35,961 nucleotides of DNA from Gemmatimonadota bacterium. GTDB lineage: Bacteria; Gemmatimonadota; Gemmatimonadetes; Gemmatimonadales; Gemmatimonadaceae. The notes below the pieces were generated by a model. The model was not told the DNA's origin and did not search any database. It worked only from the letters and a program-made list of their open reading frames with translations. Of this stretch, positions 16,702 to 24,658 are shown in pieces. Position 1 is the first letter of the stretch; the number at the start of each line of letters is the position of its first letter. The DNA is taken from positions 1 to 35,961 of the forward strand of contig JACPFW010000028.1 in the NCBI GenBank assembly GCA_016182795.1, given 5' to 3'. The position numbers and the translations under genes were made by a program.

Positions 16702-16988
16702 GGCAGCAAACCTCGTAATGGTAGGCGACTGCAGCGACACCACTAGCCGAGCATTCAGACTCAATCGGGGCGGCTGCCGAACCGACCGGCGACCGACGGG
16801 AACAGACACAACCCGACAGGGAAACGAATATCGTCGTCCAATGGACGCGCGGCAAACGGGCACCAGATTCAGTGCCAGTTCGCTGCTTCCTATGGACGGG
16901 TCGGATGGTCACGAAGTAACGCCTGACCGGCGGCGTCCACGGGTATCCCCTGCTATTATACAGGTTCTCACGCCTGTCGCCCCTGCCC
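16702..16988. other. Divergent intergenic region, Ig-like gene and rsmB
   Basis: The 287-bp gap between two divergent starts is visibly less GC-rich than the genes around it and must contain promoters in both directions. Only the rsmB-side extended -10 is clear. I see no small gene, RNA or repeat in it. Confidence 0.5.
16951..16959 (+). promoter_or_regulatory. Extended -10 promoter element for rsmB
   Basis: TGCTATTAT fits an extended -10 (TGN followed by TATTAT at 16954-16959) and stands out in GC-rich DNA. It is 30 bp before the GTG start of rsmB. No convincing -35 hexamer is seen at 16-18 bp spacing, consistent with an extended -10 promoter. Confidence 0.5.
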
Positions 16989-18332
16989 GTGACCCACCGC
17001 AGCCATACGTCGGCCACCACCAGCACCCCGGTAACGGACGCCCGCCGCGCCGCGGCCGACGTCTGTGCCGACCTGCGGACCGGGGTCCTGCTGGGCGCCT
17101 CCATGGAGCGCCGGTGCGTGGCCCTCGACCCCCGGGACCGCCGCTGGCTACAGGAGCTGGTCTTCGGGATGCTCCGCCGGCGTGGGTGGATTGACCACGC
17201 CCTCATTTCCCGGGTGCGCGGCGGTCTGGCGCGGCTGGACGGCGACCTTGCCGACCTAATCCGGCTGGGTGCCTACCAGCTCCTCGAGATGGGGAGCGTT
17301 CCGGCCTACGCGGCCATCGCCCAGACGGTCGAACTGGCCAAACAGCGCCACGGACTGGGGGCTAGCAAGCTGGTCAACGCCGTCCTCCGGCGCCTCGACC
17401 GGGAGCGCTCGTCGCTGGGGAGCGACCTGCCGAGCGACCCGATCGACGCGCTCGCGACGGAGTTCTCGCATCCGCGCTGGCTGGTGGCGCGCTGGGTCGC
17501 GCGCTGGGGACCGGTCCAGACGCGGGACCTGCTGGAGGCCAATAACCAAGAGGCGCCGATCATCCTGCGCCCGTGGGGAATGGTCCGGGAACAGCTTGAG
17601 GCGAAGCTCGAGGCCGCCGGTCTGCGCTTGGAAGATGCGCCGCTGTGCGACGACTCGATTCGCATCAACGGCTCCGTGAACTTGGCTGACCTTGCCCCCT
17701 TCGTTCAGGGCGCCTGCCTCGTGCAGGATCCGGCTGCGACGCTCGTTACGCGCTACGCGGCAATTCCGGCGGGCTCCACCGTGGCCGACCTCTGCAGCGC
17801 GCCGGGCGGCAAGAGCGTGGAACTGTCGCGCCAGGCCGCGCTGGTCATCAGCGCCGACTTGTCGCCCACTCGGCTCACGCGCCTGCGTGACACCGTCCTG
17901 CGTCTCGACCTGCCGAACGTCGCGCCGGTGGCGTTTGACGCCCGTCACCCGGCGATCGGCGCGGTGGATGCCGTGCTCGTTGACGCGCCGTGCACGGGCA
18001 CGGGAACCTTCCGCCGGCACCCCGACGCCCGCTGGCGCCTGCGCATGAGCGATCTGGCGGTGACGGCCCTCATGCAGCGCGACATCCTGCGCGCGGCGGC
18101 TCGGCTGGTGAAGCCGGGCGGCCTGCTCATCTACTCGACGTGCACGCTCGAACCCGAGGAGAACGAGACCCAGGTGGAGGCGTTCCTCGCCGCCAACCCC
18201 GATTGGCGCCTCGAACCGCCCCCTGCCGGCGCGGTACCCGATTCGACCCTTGACCAGGGCTTCCTGCGCGTGCTGCCGCACCTGCACGGGGCCGACGGTG
18301 CGTTCGCCGCGCGCCTCCGGAGACCTTCATGA
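16989..18332 (+). CDS. rsmB: 16S rRNA (cytosine-967-C5)-methyltransferase
   Basis: A 447-residue RsmB/Sun-family enzyme that methylates C967 of 16S rRNA. The N-terminal NusB-like helical domain covers about 15-145 (LQELVFGMLRRRGWIDHAL, then AIAQTVELAKQ). The methyltransferase domain has the S-adenosylmethionine site DLCSAPGGKS (about 268-276), motif IV VDAPCTGTGT with C335, and motif VI IYSTCTLEPEENE with the catalytic C385. It starts with GTG and ends in an ATGA overlap with rpe. def-fmt-rsmB is a common order; here the Ig-like lipoprotein gene separates fmt from rsmB. Confidence 0.93.
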   Translation: MTHRSHTSATTSTPVTDARRAAADVCADLRTGVLLGASMERRCVALDPRDRRWLQELVFGMLRRRGWIDHALISRVRGGLARLDGDLADLIRLGAYQLLEMGSVPAYAAIAQTVELAKQRHGLGASKLVNAVLRRLDRERSSLGSDLPSDPIDALATEFSHPRWLVARWVARWGPVQTRDLLEANNQEAPIILRPWGMVREQLEAKLEAAGLRLEDAPLCDDSIRINGSVNLADLAPFVQGACLVQDPAATLVTRYAAIPAGSTVADLCSAPGGKSVELSRQAALVISADLSPTRLTRLRDTVLRLDLPNVAPVAFDARHPAIGAVDAVLVDAPCTGTGTFRRHPDARWRLRMSDLAVTALMQRDILRAAARLVKPGGLLIYSTCTLEPEENETQVEAFLAANPDWRLEPPPAGAVPDSTLDQGFLRVLPHLHGADGAFAARLRRPS

Positions 18333-19003
18333 GCGCCGCATCCGTGCGCATCGCCCCGTCGCTGTTGAGCGTCGACTTCGCTCGTCTCACCGAACAGATC
18401 GCCACCATCGAGGCGGGCGGCGCCGACTGGCTGCACGTCGACGTGATGGACGGCTGCTTCGTGCCCAACCTGACGTTCGGGGCGAAGGTCATTGAGACCT
18501 GCGCGCGCGTGACCAAGCTGCCGCTCGACGTGCACTTGATGGTCGTCGAGCCGGAGAAGTACTTCGACAGTTTTGCCGCGGCGGGCGCGCGGGTGCTGAC
18601 GATCCACGCCGAGGCGGCGCCGCACCTGCACCGTCAGGTGGCGCGCATCAGGGAACTCGGATGCCTGGCCGGCGTGGCGCTGAATCCGGCGACGTCGCTC
18701 GAGAGCGTGCGCGAGATCGCCGCCGACCTGGACCTCCTGCTTATCATGTCGGTGAACCCCGGCTTTGGCGGGCAGGCGTTCATTCCCGCATCGGTCGACC
18801 GGATCCGGCGCGCCCGCGCGCTGCTCGATGCGGCCGGGAGTCGTGCGGTGCTCGAGGTGGACGGTGGGATCAGCCGCGACACGATCACGGCCTGCTGGCG
18901 CGCGGGAGCGGACACATTCGTGGCCGGCAACGCGGTGTTCGGCGCGGCCGATCCGGCCGCCGAGGTGCGCACCCTGCGGGCGCGCTGCGCGGAGTCGGCA
19001 TGA
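18329..19003 (+). CDS. rpe: Ribulose-phosphate 3-epimerase
   Basis: A 224-residue TIM-barrel enzyme interconverting ribulose 5-phosphate and xylulose 5-phosphate in the pentose phosphate pathway. Family hallmarks are APSLLSVDFARL, WLHVDVMDGCFVPNLTFG with the metal and catalytic Asp/His set, LDVHLMV, LIMSVNPGFGGQAFIP and LEVDGGIS. Length is typical. It is overlapped by four bases on both sides, with rsmB upstream and the thioredoxin-like gene downstream. Linkage of rpe to rsmB is widely seen. Confidence 0.96.
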   Translation: MSAASVRIAPSLLSVDFARLTEQIATIEAGGADWLHVDVMDGCFVPNLTFGAKVIETCARVTKLPLDVHLMVVEPEKYFDSFAAAGARVLTIHAEAAPHLHRQVARIRELGCLAGVALNPATSLESVREIAADLDLLLIMSVNPGFGGQAFIPASVDRIRRARALLDAAGSRAVLEVDGGISRDTITACWRAGADTFVAGNAVFGAADPAAEVRTLRARCAESA

Positions 19004-19554
19004 CGGCGCGCAAGCAGTGGATGGTGGTGGGTGTGGTCGTCGTGGCCATCGGCGCCGCGCTGTATGCGGCGACCCGCACGTTTGGCGCCGACTTGTTCCC
19101 CGTTGGGCCCGGCTCCAAGGCGCCGGAGTTCCAGGCCACGACGATGGTGGCGGGCGGACCGAAGACCAAGAACATCACCGACTACAAGGGTCAGGTGGTG
19201 CTGCTGAACCTGTGGGCCACGTGGTGCGGCCCGTGCAAGCAGGAAATGCCGGGCATCCAGGCGCTGCACGACGCATTGGGACCTCAGGGATTGAAGGTTG
19301 TGGCGCTGAGCGTTGACGACCCGGGCTTTGACGGCGCCATTCGGTCGTTCGTCGCCGAGCACAAGCTGACGTTCGAGATTCTGCACGAGGGCAGCGGGAA
19401 GATCGAGCGCGACTACCAGACGAGCGGCATTCCCGAAACGTTCGTGATCGGCAAGGACGGAGTGATCCGCAAGCGCGTCATCGGCGCGGCGGAGTGGAAC
19501 TCCGACGCGAACCTCGCCCTCATGCGCGGCCTGCTCGCCGAACCCGCGCCGTAG
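19000..19554 (+). CDS. Membrane-anchored TlpA/ResA-like thioredoxin-fold protein
   Basis: A 184-residue protein starting at the ATG at 19000, which overlaps the rpe stop. One N-terminal helix (residues about 7-24) anchors or exports it, and the thioredoxin domain faces the periplasm. The redox motif is WATWCGPCK with C76 and C79, followed by a cis-proline-type loop in SGIPETFVIGKDG. The GPGSKAPEFQ entry is typical of the AhpC/TSA-Redoxin branch, so it resembles TlpA, ResA and CcmG. Such proteins reduce periplasmic disulfides, for example in cytochrome c maturation. No cytochrome genes are nearby, so the partner is unknown. Confidence 0.88.
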   Translation: MTARKQWMVVGVVVVAIGAALYAATRTFGADLFPVGPGSKAPEFQATTMVAGGPKTKNITDYKGQVVLLNLWATWCGPCKQEMPGIQALHDALGPQGLKVVALSVDDPGFDGAIRSFVAEHKLTFEILHEGSGKIERDYQTSGIPETFVIGKDGVIRKRVIGAAEWNSDANLALMRGLLAEPAP

Positions 19555-19557
19555 GCC

Positions 19558-20610
19558 GTGCGCGTTCTCGGCATCGAGAGTTCGTGCGACGAGACGTCGG
19601 CCGCGGTGGTCAGCGGCAACGGCGACGCGGTGCGCATGGAATCGCTCGTGATTCTGTCGCAGGACGTGCATCGCATCTTCGGCGGCGTCGTGCCCGAGAT
19701 CGCGTCGCGCGCCCATCTCACCGCCGTGGTGCCGGTCACGCGCCAGGCGCTCGCCGACGCGGGTTTGCCCGCCACCGGCGAAGGGATTGACGCGATTGCG
19801 GTGACGCACGCGCCGGGCCTCGTGGGCGCGCTGCTGGTGGGTGTCGCATACGCCAAGGCGCTTGGCGCCACGTGGCAGGTGCCGGTGCTTGGCGTGCACC
19901 ACATGGAGGGTCACCTGTTCGCGACGGCGCTCGACCAACCGGAGGCCGTGCCGCCGTTCACCGCGCTGCTCGTAAGCGGAGGCCACACGCTGCTGCTCGA
20001 CGTCGCCGCCTGGGGAGCGTACCGCCTGCTGGGGAGCACCCGCGACGACGCGGCGGGCGAGGCGTTCGACAAGGTCGCGAAACTGCTCGGCCTGCCCTAC
20101 CCCGGCGGCCAGCCGATTGAACAGGCCGCGGAGAATGGCGACCCGTCACGCCACCGCTTTGCCACGCCCATGCTGCACGGTGGCCAAAAGCCGGGCGACG
20201 AAGACTACTACGATCTGTCCTTCTCCGGACTCAAGACGGCGGTGCTTCGCGTCGTACGCGCCGCCGATGCTGCCGGTCATCTGGACGAGGAGCGTCCGCA
20301 CATCGCGCGCGGATTCCAGGACGCGCTGGTGGCGACGCTCGCCGAGAAGACGGCGCGGGCGGCGCGCGCGTTTGGCCGTACGCGCGTGGTGCTGGGCGGC
20401 GGCGTGGCGTGCAATCGCGCGCTGCAGGCCGGCGTGCAGCGCGCCATCGCGCCGATGGGCGGCGTGGTCTTTGCGCCGTCGCCGAAGCTCGCCACCGACA
20501 ACGCGGCGATGATTGCGCGGGCGGGGCACTGGCGGCTGTCGCAGGGTGATCAAAGCGACGCGTCGCTCAATGCGTACGCGTCGCTTCCGATTCCCGGACT
20601 GCGTGCCTGA
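19558..20610 (+). CDS. tsaD: tRNA N6-threonylcarbamoyladenosine synthase subunit TsaD
   Basis: A 350-residue ASKHA-fold enzyme that transfers the threonylcarbamoyl group to A37 of ANN-decoding tRNAs. It starts with GTG three bases after the previous stop. Diagnostic segments are LGIESSCDETSAAVV, VTHAPGLVGALLVG, the metal motif HHMEGHL with H115 and H119, LLVSGGHTLLL, FDKVAKLLGLPYPGG, FSGLKTA, GGGVACNRAL and KLATDNAAMIA. Length is standard for bacteria. It is the last gene of the rsmB operon and meets leuD tail to tail across a short hairpin. Confidence 0.97.
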   Translation: MRVLGIESSCDETSAAVVSGNGDAVRMESLVILSQDVHRIFGGVVPEIASRAHLTAVVPVTRQALADAGLPATGEGIDAIAVTHAPGLVGALLVGVAYAKALGATWQVPVLGVHHMEGHLFATALDQPEAVPPFTALLVSGGHTLLLDVAAWGAYRLLGSTRDDAAGEAFDKVAKLLGLPYPGGQPIEQAAENGDPSRHRFATPMLHGGQKPGDEDYYDLSFSGLKTAVLRVVRAADAAGHLDEERPHIARGFQDALVATLAEKTARAARAFGRTRVVLGGGVACNRALQAGVQRAIAPMGGVVFAPSPKLATDNAAMIARAGHWRLSQGDQSDASLNAYASLPIPGLRA

Positions 20611-20620
20611 CCGATGCGGT

Positions 20621-20640
20621 CACGCGTCACCCGACGCGTG
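20621..20640. terminator. Hairpin between convergent tsaD and leuD-like genes
   Basis: CACGCGTC and GACGCGTG form an 8-bp perfect stem around ACCC. There is no T-tract. It fills the 43-bp gap between two convergent stops, so a terminator role in both directions is likely. Confidence 0.55.
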
Positions 20641-20653
20641 GCCGCGTGCGCGC

Positions 20654-21145
20654 CTACGCGCGCGCCTTCAGCAACTTGCGCGTGTAGGGAATCAGACCGC
20701 CGGCGTCCATGATGCCCTTTCGCGACGCCGGCATCTGCACCTGCGCGTACGTCTTGCCGCTCGTGCGGTTGATCACTTTATCGTCGGTGATCTCGAGATC
20801 GTCGCCTTCCTTGGCGTCGATCTCGGGGCAAATGACCACCGTGAGCCCAAGATTGATGCTGTTCTGCAGGAAGATGCGCGCGATCGACTTGGCGACGACG
20901 GTCACGTCGTAGCCCTTGAGTGTCGAGCACGCCTGCTCGCGGCTCGAGCCGCAGCCGAAGTTCTCGCCGCCCACAATCACGCTGCCGGCCGGAAACTGCC
21001 GGGCCTTGAGGAAGGCGTTGAACTCCGTGCGGTCGAAGAACGCGAACTGCGGCGTCTCTGTGGGCAGCACCGTGGCCATGAAGCGCCCCGGATAGATGTC
21101 GTCGGTGCTGATGTCGTTGCCGAGCGTGATGATGACCTTAGCCAT
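20654..21145 (-). CDS. leuD: LeuD-like small subunit of an aconitase-family dehydratase
   Basis: A 163-residue swivelling-domain subunit of the isopropylmalate isomerase/homoaconitase group; the short length fits the archaeal-type class. It begins MAKVIITLGNDISTDDIYPG and has NFGCGSSREQA, the substrate-carboxylate loop of the family. The loop that sets specificity in the archaeal enzymes reads F22-M23-A24-T25 here. From memory, isopropylmalate isomerases of this class have YLVY/YLVM and homoaconitases YLRT, so the substrate is uncertain. It lies 22 bp after the LeuC-like gene and is the last gene of the operon. The symbol follows family convention only. Confidence 0.85.
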   Translation of the reverse strand: MAKVIITLGNDISTDDIYPGRFMATVLPTETPQFAFFDRTEFNAFLKARQFPAGSVIVGGENFGCGSSREQACSTLKGYDVTVVAKSIARIFLQNSINLGLTVVICPEIDAKEGDDLEITDDKVINRTSGKTYAQVQMPASRKGIMDAGGLIPYTRKLLKARA

Positions 21146-21167
21146 GACAGACTCCCGCCTCGCGGCG

Positions 21168-22454
21168 CTAGTTCGCGTTGGGATCAGTGATGACGCCCGT
21201 GATGGCGGACGCGGCCGCGACGGCCGGACTGCAGAGGTACACTTCGCCCTTGGGGTTGCCCATCCGCCCCTTGAAGTTGCGGTTGGTGGTGCTGAGCGCG
21301 ACCTCGTTGTCGCCCAGCGCGCCCTCGTGCACGCCGAGGCAGGGGCCGCAGCCGGAGTTCATCACCACGGCGCCGGCCTTCATGAAATCCTGCACGTAGC
21401 CCAGCTCCATCGCCTTGGCGTAAATGCGGCCGGAGGCGGGGAAGACGAGCATGCGCGTGCCGGCGGCAACCTTCTTGCCGCGCAGGATCCCGGCGGCAAT
21501 GGCGAGGTCATCGAGCCGCCCGTTGGTGCAGCTGCCGATCACGATCTGCTGCACCTTGGTGCCGAGCACGGCCGTAATGGGCTTGACGTTGTCCACCATG
21601 TGCGGGCAGGCGACCTGGGGCCCGAGTCTGGACGCGTCGATTTCGACGGTGCGCACGTAGCGCGCGTCGGCGTCGGGCGTCACGCAGGTGATTGGATCGG
21701 TCACGCCCGCCTCGTCGCGCAGATAGCGCACGGTCTCGTCGTCCCCCGGGACGATGCCCGAAGTGGCGCCCGCTTCGACGCTCATGTTGCAGATGGCGAT
21801 GCGGCCGCTGGTGCTGAGCCGGCGGATGGTCTCGCCGTGGAACTCAAGCACCTTGTAGTTGGCGCCCTGCGCGGTGAGCGTGCCGATGAGATGGAGGATG
21901 AGATCCTTGGCGCCGACGTTCGGCGCGAACTCGCCGTTCACGATGACCTTGATGGTCTCGGGCACTTCGATGTTCACGGCAAAACCGAGGCTCCACACCG
22001 ACGCCATTTCGGTAGCGCCGATGCCAAAGCTGAACGCGCCAAGCGCGCCGTGCGACGTGGTGTGCGAGTCGGTGCCGACGACGACGTAGCCCGGCCGCAC
22101 GTAGCCATACTCGGGGAGAATCTGGTGGCAGATGCCGCCGGTGTCGCCGCGAATATCGTGGAACTTGCTGATGCCGTTGGCGGCCACGAACTCGCGGATC
22201 TTCTTCTGGTTCGTGGCTGTCTTCGGCGATTCGGCGGGGACGCGGTGATCGAAGATGATCGCGATGCGCGACGGATCCCAGATCTTGGGCGCCGTGCCCA
22301 TGCCCGCGAAGATCTCGGCGAACTGGTTGATGACGAGCGCCGCGTTCTCGTGCGACATCGCGAGGTCGACCTTCGGCTCCACGACGTCGCCGGCCTTGGT
22401 GCTCTTCAGCCCCGCGGCGCGCGCGAGGATCTTCTCTACGACAGTCATGCCCAT
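21168..22454 (-). CDS. leuC: LeuC-like large subunit of an aconitase-family dehydratase
   Basis: A 428-residue catalytic subunit binding a [4Fe-4S] cluster through C309 (IGSCTNGR) and C369/C372 (NSGCGPCLG). Also visible are FDHRVPAESPKTA and VVGTDSHTTSHGALG. Length fits the short archaeal-type LeuC/homoaconitase class, not the 460-470-residue proteobacterial LeuC. With the LeuD-like subunit it would dehydrate and rehydrate a 2-hydroxy acid to its 3-hydroxy isomer (isopropylmalate, homocitrate, citramalate or similar). GGAG sits seven bases before the ATG at 22454, and the CoA-transferase stop is 14 bp upstream. Neighbours point away from plain leucine synthesis: there is no isopropylmalate synthase gene in view. 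Confidence 0.88.
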   Translation of the reverse strand: MGMTVVEKILARAAGLKSTKAGDVVEPKVDLAMSHENAALVINQFAEIFAGMGTAPKIWDPSRIAIIFDHRVPAESPKTATNQKKIREFVAANGISKFHDIRGDTGGICHQILPEYGYVRPGYVVVGTDSHTTSHGALGAFSFGIGATEMASVWSLGFAVNIEVPETIKVIVNGEFAPNVGAKDLILHLIGTLTAQGANYKVLEFHGETIRRLSTSGRIAICNMSVEAGATSGIVPGDDETVRYLRDEAGVTDPITCVTPDADARYVRTVEIDASRLGPQVACPHMVDNVKPITAVLGTKVQQIVIGSCTNGRLDDLAIAAGILRGKKVAAGTRMLVFPASGRIYAKAMELGYVQDFMKAGAVVMNSGCGPCLGVHEGALGDNEVALSTTNRNFKGRMGNPKGEVYLCSPAVAAASAITGVITDPNAN

Positions 22455-22468
22455 TGGATGGCTCCGGT

Positions 22469-23668
22469 TCAGATGACGCCCTTGCCCTTCAGCGCGGCCT
22501 GTTCGTCGGGCGACAATCCCAAGGCCCCGTAGATCTCCGCATTGTGTTCGCCAAGCGTCGGCGGCGGCGTGTCCACCGATCCCGGCGTCTTCTCGAACAG
22601 CGCGGTCAGTCCGAAGACCTCGACGTCGCCGAAGCCGGCGAGCGGCACCGTCTTCAGCACCTCACGATGCTGCACCTGTGGCTGCCGCAGCGCCGCCTCG
22701 AGCGAGAGAATTTCGCCGCTGGGCACATCAGCCGCATTAAGGGCTGCGACCCAGAACGCGGTGGGCTTGTCCGCCAGCCGCGCCTCCAGCAACGGCGTCA
22801 GCGCCTTGCGGTTCTTCTTGCGCGTGTCGCGCTCCTGGAAGCGCGCGTCGGTCTTGAGTTCGGGCACGCCGAGCACGTCGCACACCGCTTCCCACTGCTC
22901 CTGCTTGTTGGCGGCGATGTTGATGAATCCGTCGGCCGTGCGGAACGTCCCGCTGGGCGCGGCGGTGAAGTTGTCGTTGCCCATCAGGACGGGCTGCTGC
23001 TTGCCGATGAGAAGGTTGGCCGCCACCCAGCCCATCAGCGGCATGATGCTGTCGAGCAGGGCGATATCAATGCACTGTCCCTCGCCTGTGCGCTGGCGAT
23101 GGTAGAGCGCGGCCATCACGGCGAAGGCCGCGTTGAGCCCGCCGACGGTGTCGCAGACCGGGAAGCCGGTGCGCAACGGGCTGAGCCGTTCGTCGCCGTT
23201 CACCGACATCTCGCCCGACAGACCCTGGATGATCTGGTCGTATGCCGGGAACAGCGCGTCCGGTCCCGTCTGCCCGAAGCCCGAGATGGCGCAGTAGACG
23301 AGGCGCGGATTGATGGCCGCGAGCGTCTTGTATCCGATCCCCAGTCGATCCATCACGCCGGGACGGAAGTTCTCCACCAGCACGTCGGCGTCCTTGACCA
23401 TCCGCAAGAAGAGCGCCTTGCCCTCGGCGCTCTTGGTGTTGAGCGTGATGGACTTCTTGTTGCAGTTCTGCGCGACAAAGCTGGTCCCCATCAGCCGCTT
23501 GTTGAGCTCCGGCAGAATGCCGAGCTTGCGGGCGAGATCGCCGTCCTTGGGATTCTCGATCTTGACGACGTCAGCGCCGAGCAGCGCGAGGTGCAGCGTG
23601 GCGAACGGCCCCGACAGCACGTTCGTCAGATCGAGAACCTTGATACCTGCGAGGATGCGGGAAGTCAT
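22469..23668 (-). CDS. Class III (CaiB/BaiF) CoA-transferase
   Basis: A 399-residue enzyme of the formyl-CoA transferase/CaiB family, which moves CoA between carboxylic acids. It begins with ILAGIKVLDLTNVLSGPFAT, then shows GADVVKIENPKDGD, LVENFRPGVMDRLG, SGFGQTGP and the catalytic Asp of FPAYDQIIQGLSG (D144 from the chosen start). I start at the ATG at 23666-23668; an in-frame TTG upstream (23695) lies inside a tandem repeat. There is no Shine-Dalgarno site: the repeat array ends about six bases from the ATG. Known relatives include succinyl-CoA:citramalate and succinyl-CoA:hydroxymethylglutarate CoA-transferases, both plausible partners for the adjacent lyase. The actual acid is not readable. 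Confidence 0.9.
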   Translation of the reverse strand: MTSRILAGIKVLDLTNVLSGPFATLHLALLGADVVKIENPKDGDLARKLGILPELNKRLMGTSFVAQNCNKKSITLNTKSAEGKALFLRMVKDADVLVENFRPGVMDRLGIGYKTLAAINPRLVYCAISGFGQTGPDALFPAYDQIIQGLSGEMSVNGDERLSPLRTGFPVCDTVGGLNAAFAVMAALYHRQRTGEGQCIDIALLDSIMPLMGWVAANLLIGKQQPVLMGNDNFTAAPSGTFRTADGFINIAANKQEQWEAVCDVLGVPELKTDARFQERDTRKKNRKALTPLLEARLADKPTAFWVAALNAADVPSGEILSLEAALRQPQVQHREVLKTVPLAGFGDVEVFGLTALFEKTPGSVDTPPPTLGEHNAEIYGALGLSPDEQAALKGKGVI

Positions 23669-23674
23669 AGGCGA

Positions 23675-23718
23675 AGAGAGACAACAGAGAGACAACAGAG
23701 AGACAACAGAGAAACAAC
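23675..23718. repeat. 11-bp tandem repeat array before the CoA-transferase start
   Basis: Four head-to-tail copies of AGAGAGACAAC (23675-23685, 23686-23696, 23697-23707, and 23708-23718 with one mismatch), plus a partial fifth. It fills nearly all of the gap between the lyase stop and the CoA-transferase ATG, replacing the expected ribosome-binding region on the minus strand. Confidence 0.9.
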
Positions 23719-23722
23719 AGAG

Positions 23723-24637
23723 TTAGGCTGAGGCCTTTACTGCGATAGGACCGATTTTGTAGACGCAGCCGGGGAGGTCGCGGGCGAGGAACGTGGCGAC
23801 ATCGCGCGCCACCTGGATCAGTGTGTCGAGCTTGATGTCCGAACGCTGACCGTCGCGCTGCAGGGCGTGCACGAAGTCCTCGGTGGCGACATTGCCGGCC
23901 GCGACCTTGGTGAACGGGCAGCCGCCGAGCCCACCGAAGCTGGACTCAATGGACGTGGCGCCGGCGTTGAGGGCGGCATAGACGTTGGCCATGCCAACCC
24001 CGTAGGTGTTGTGAATGTGCGCCGTCACGCGGGCCGCAGGCTCGCGCTCGAGGATGCCGCGGACATACGCCGTGACCTGCGCCGGATGCGCGTGGCCCGC
24101 CGTGTCGGCAAGGCTGATCGAGGTGAGTCCGGCATTCAGATAGGCGTCGACGATGCTCATCACCCGCGCCTCGGGAACCGCGCCTTCAAAACCGCAGCCG
24201 AACGCGCTCTGGACGCTCACCTGCACCTCGCGCCCCGCCTTTTGCGCCTCGAGTGCGGTGAGGACGATGCGGCGCGTGGCGTCCTCCGTGCCCATCCCGG
24301 TGTTCTTGCGACTGTGCGTCTCCGACGCGGAGACGCCCATGCAGAACATCTCGACACCGCAGGCGAGGCCGCGCTCGAGCCCCCTTTCGTTCAGCACCAG
24401 ACCGGAAAGCACGGCATCACCCGGCTGCTTGCCGGCCGTCGCCTGCCGGAACAGCTCGTCGGTGTCGGCCATCTGGGGCACCTTCTCGGGGTGCACGAAG
24501 GAGCCGACCTGCACGATGTCGACGCCGCTGCGCATGAGCCGCGTGAGCCAGTCGCGCTTGGTCGCCGTGGGGACGACCTGCTTCTCGACCTGCAGGCCAT
24601 CGCGCAGGCCGACCTCGTGAATGAGAATCTTCGTCAT
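23723..24637 (-). CDS. HMG-CoA lyase-like aldolase (DRE-TIM family)
   Basis: A 304-residue TIM-barrel lyase that splits a 3-hydroxyacyl-CoA into acetyl-CoA and a 2-oxo or 3-oxo acid. It has EVGLRDGLQVEK with R12 and metal ligand D13, AHIHNTYGVGMAN with H207 and H209, the catalytic C240 in GGLGGCPF, and ligand N249 in AAGNVATED. GGAGGAGG precedes the ATG. Standard annotation would be hydroxymethylglutaryl-CoA lyase (acetoacetate plus acetyl-CoA, leucine breakdown). (R)-citramalyl-CoA lyase, described from Chloroflexus, is in the same family and is reported together with a CaiB-type citramalate CoA-transferase, the same pairing as here. The first His-X-His pair is followed by Asn rather than the Asp common in HMG-CoA lyases. 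Substrate left open. Confidence 0.85.
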   Translation of the reverse strand: MTKILIHEVGLRDGLQVEKQVVPTATKRDWLTRLMRSGVDIVQVGSFVHPEKVPQMADTDELFRQATAGKQPGDAVLSGLVLNERGLERGLACGVEMFCMGVSASETHSRKNTGMGTEDATRRIVLTALEAQKAGREVQVSVQSAFGCGFEGAVPEARVMSIVDAYLNAGLTSISLADTAGHAHPAQVTAYVRGILEREPAARVTAHIHNTYGVGMANVYAALNAGATSIESSFGGLGGCPFTKVAAGNVATEDFVHALQRDGQRSDIKLDTLIQVARDVATFLARDLPGCVYKIGPIAVKASA

Positions 24638-24658
24638 CGTGGTGCTTGCCTCCTCCGA

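Noticed and set aside
23675..23718. Possible CRISPR-like array
   Set aside because: The units are only 11 bp and directly adjacent, without spacers; it is a simple tandem repeat.
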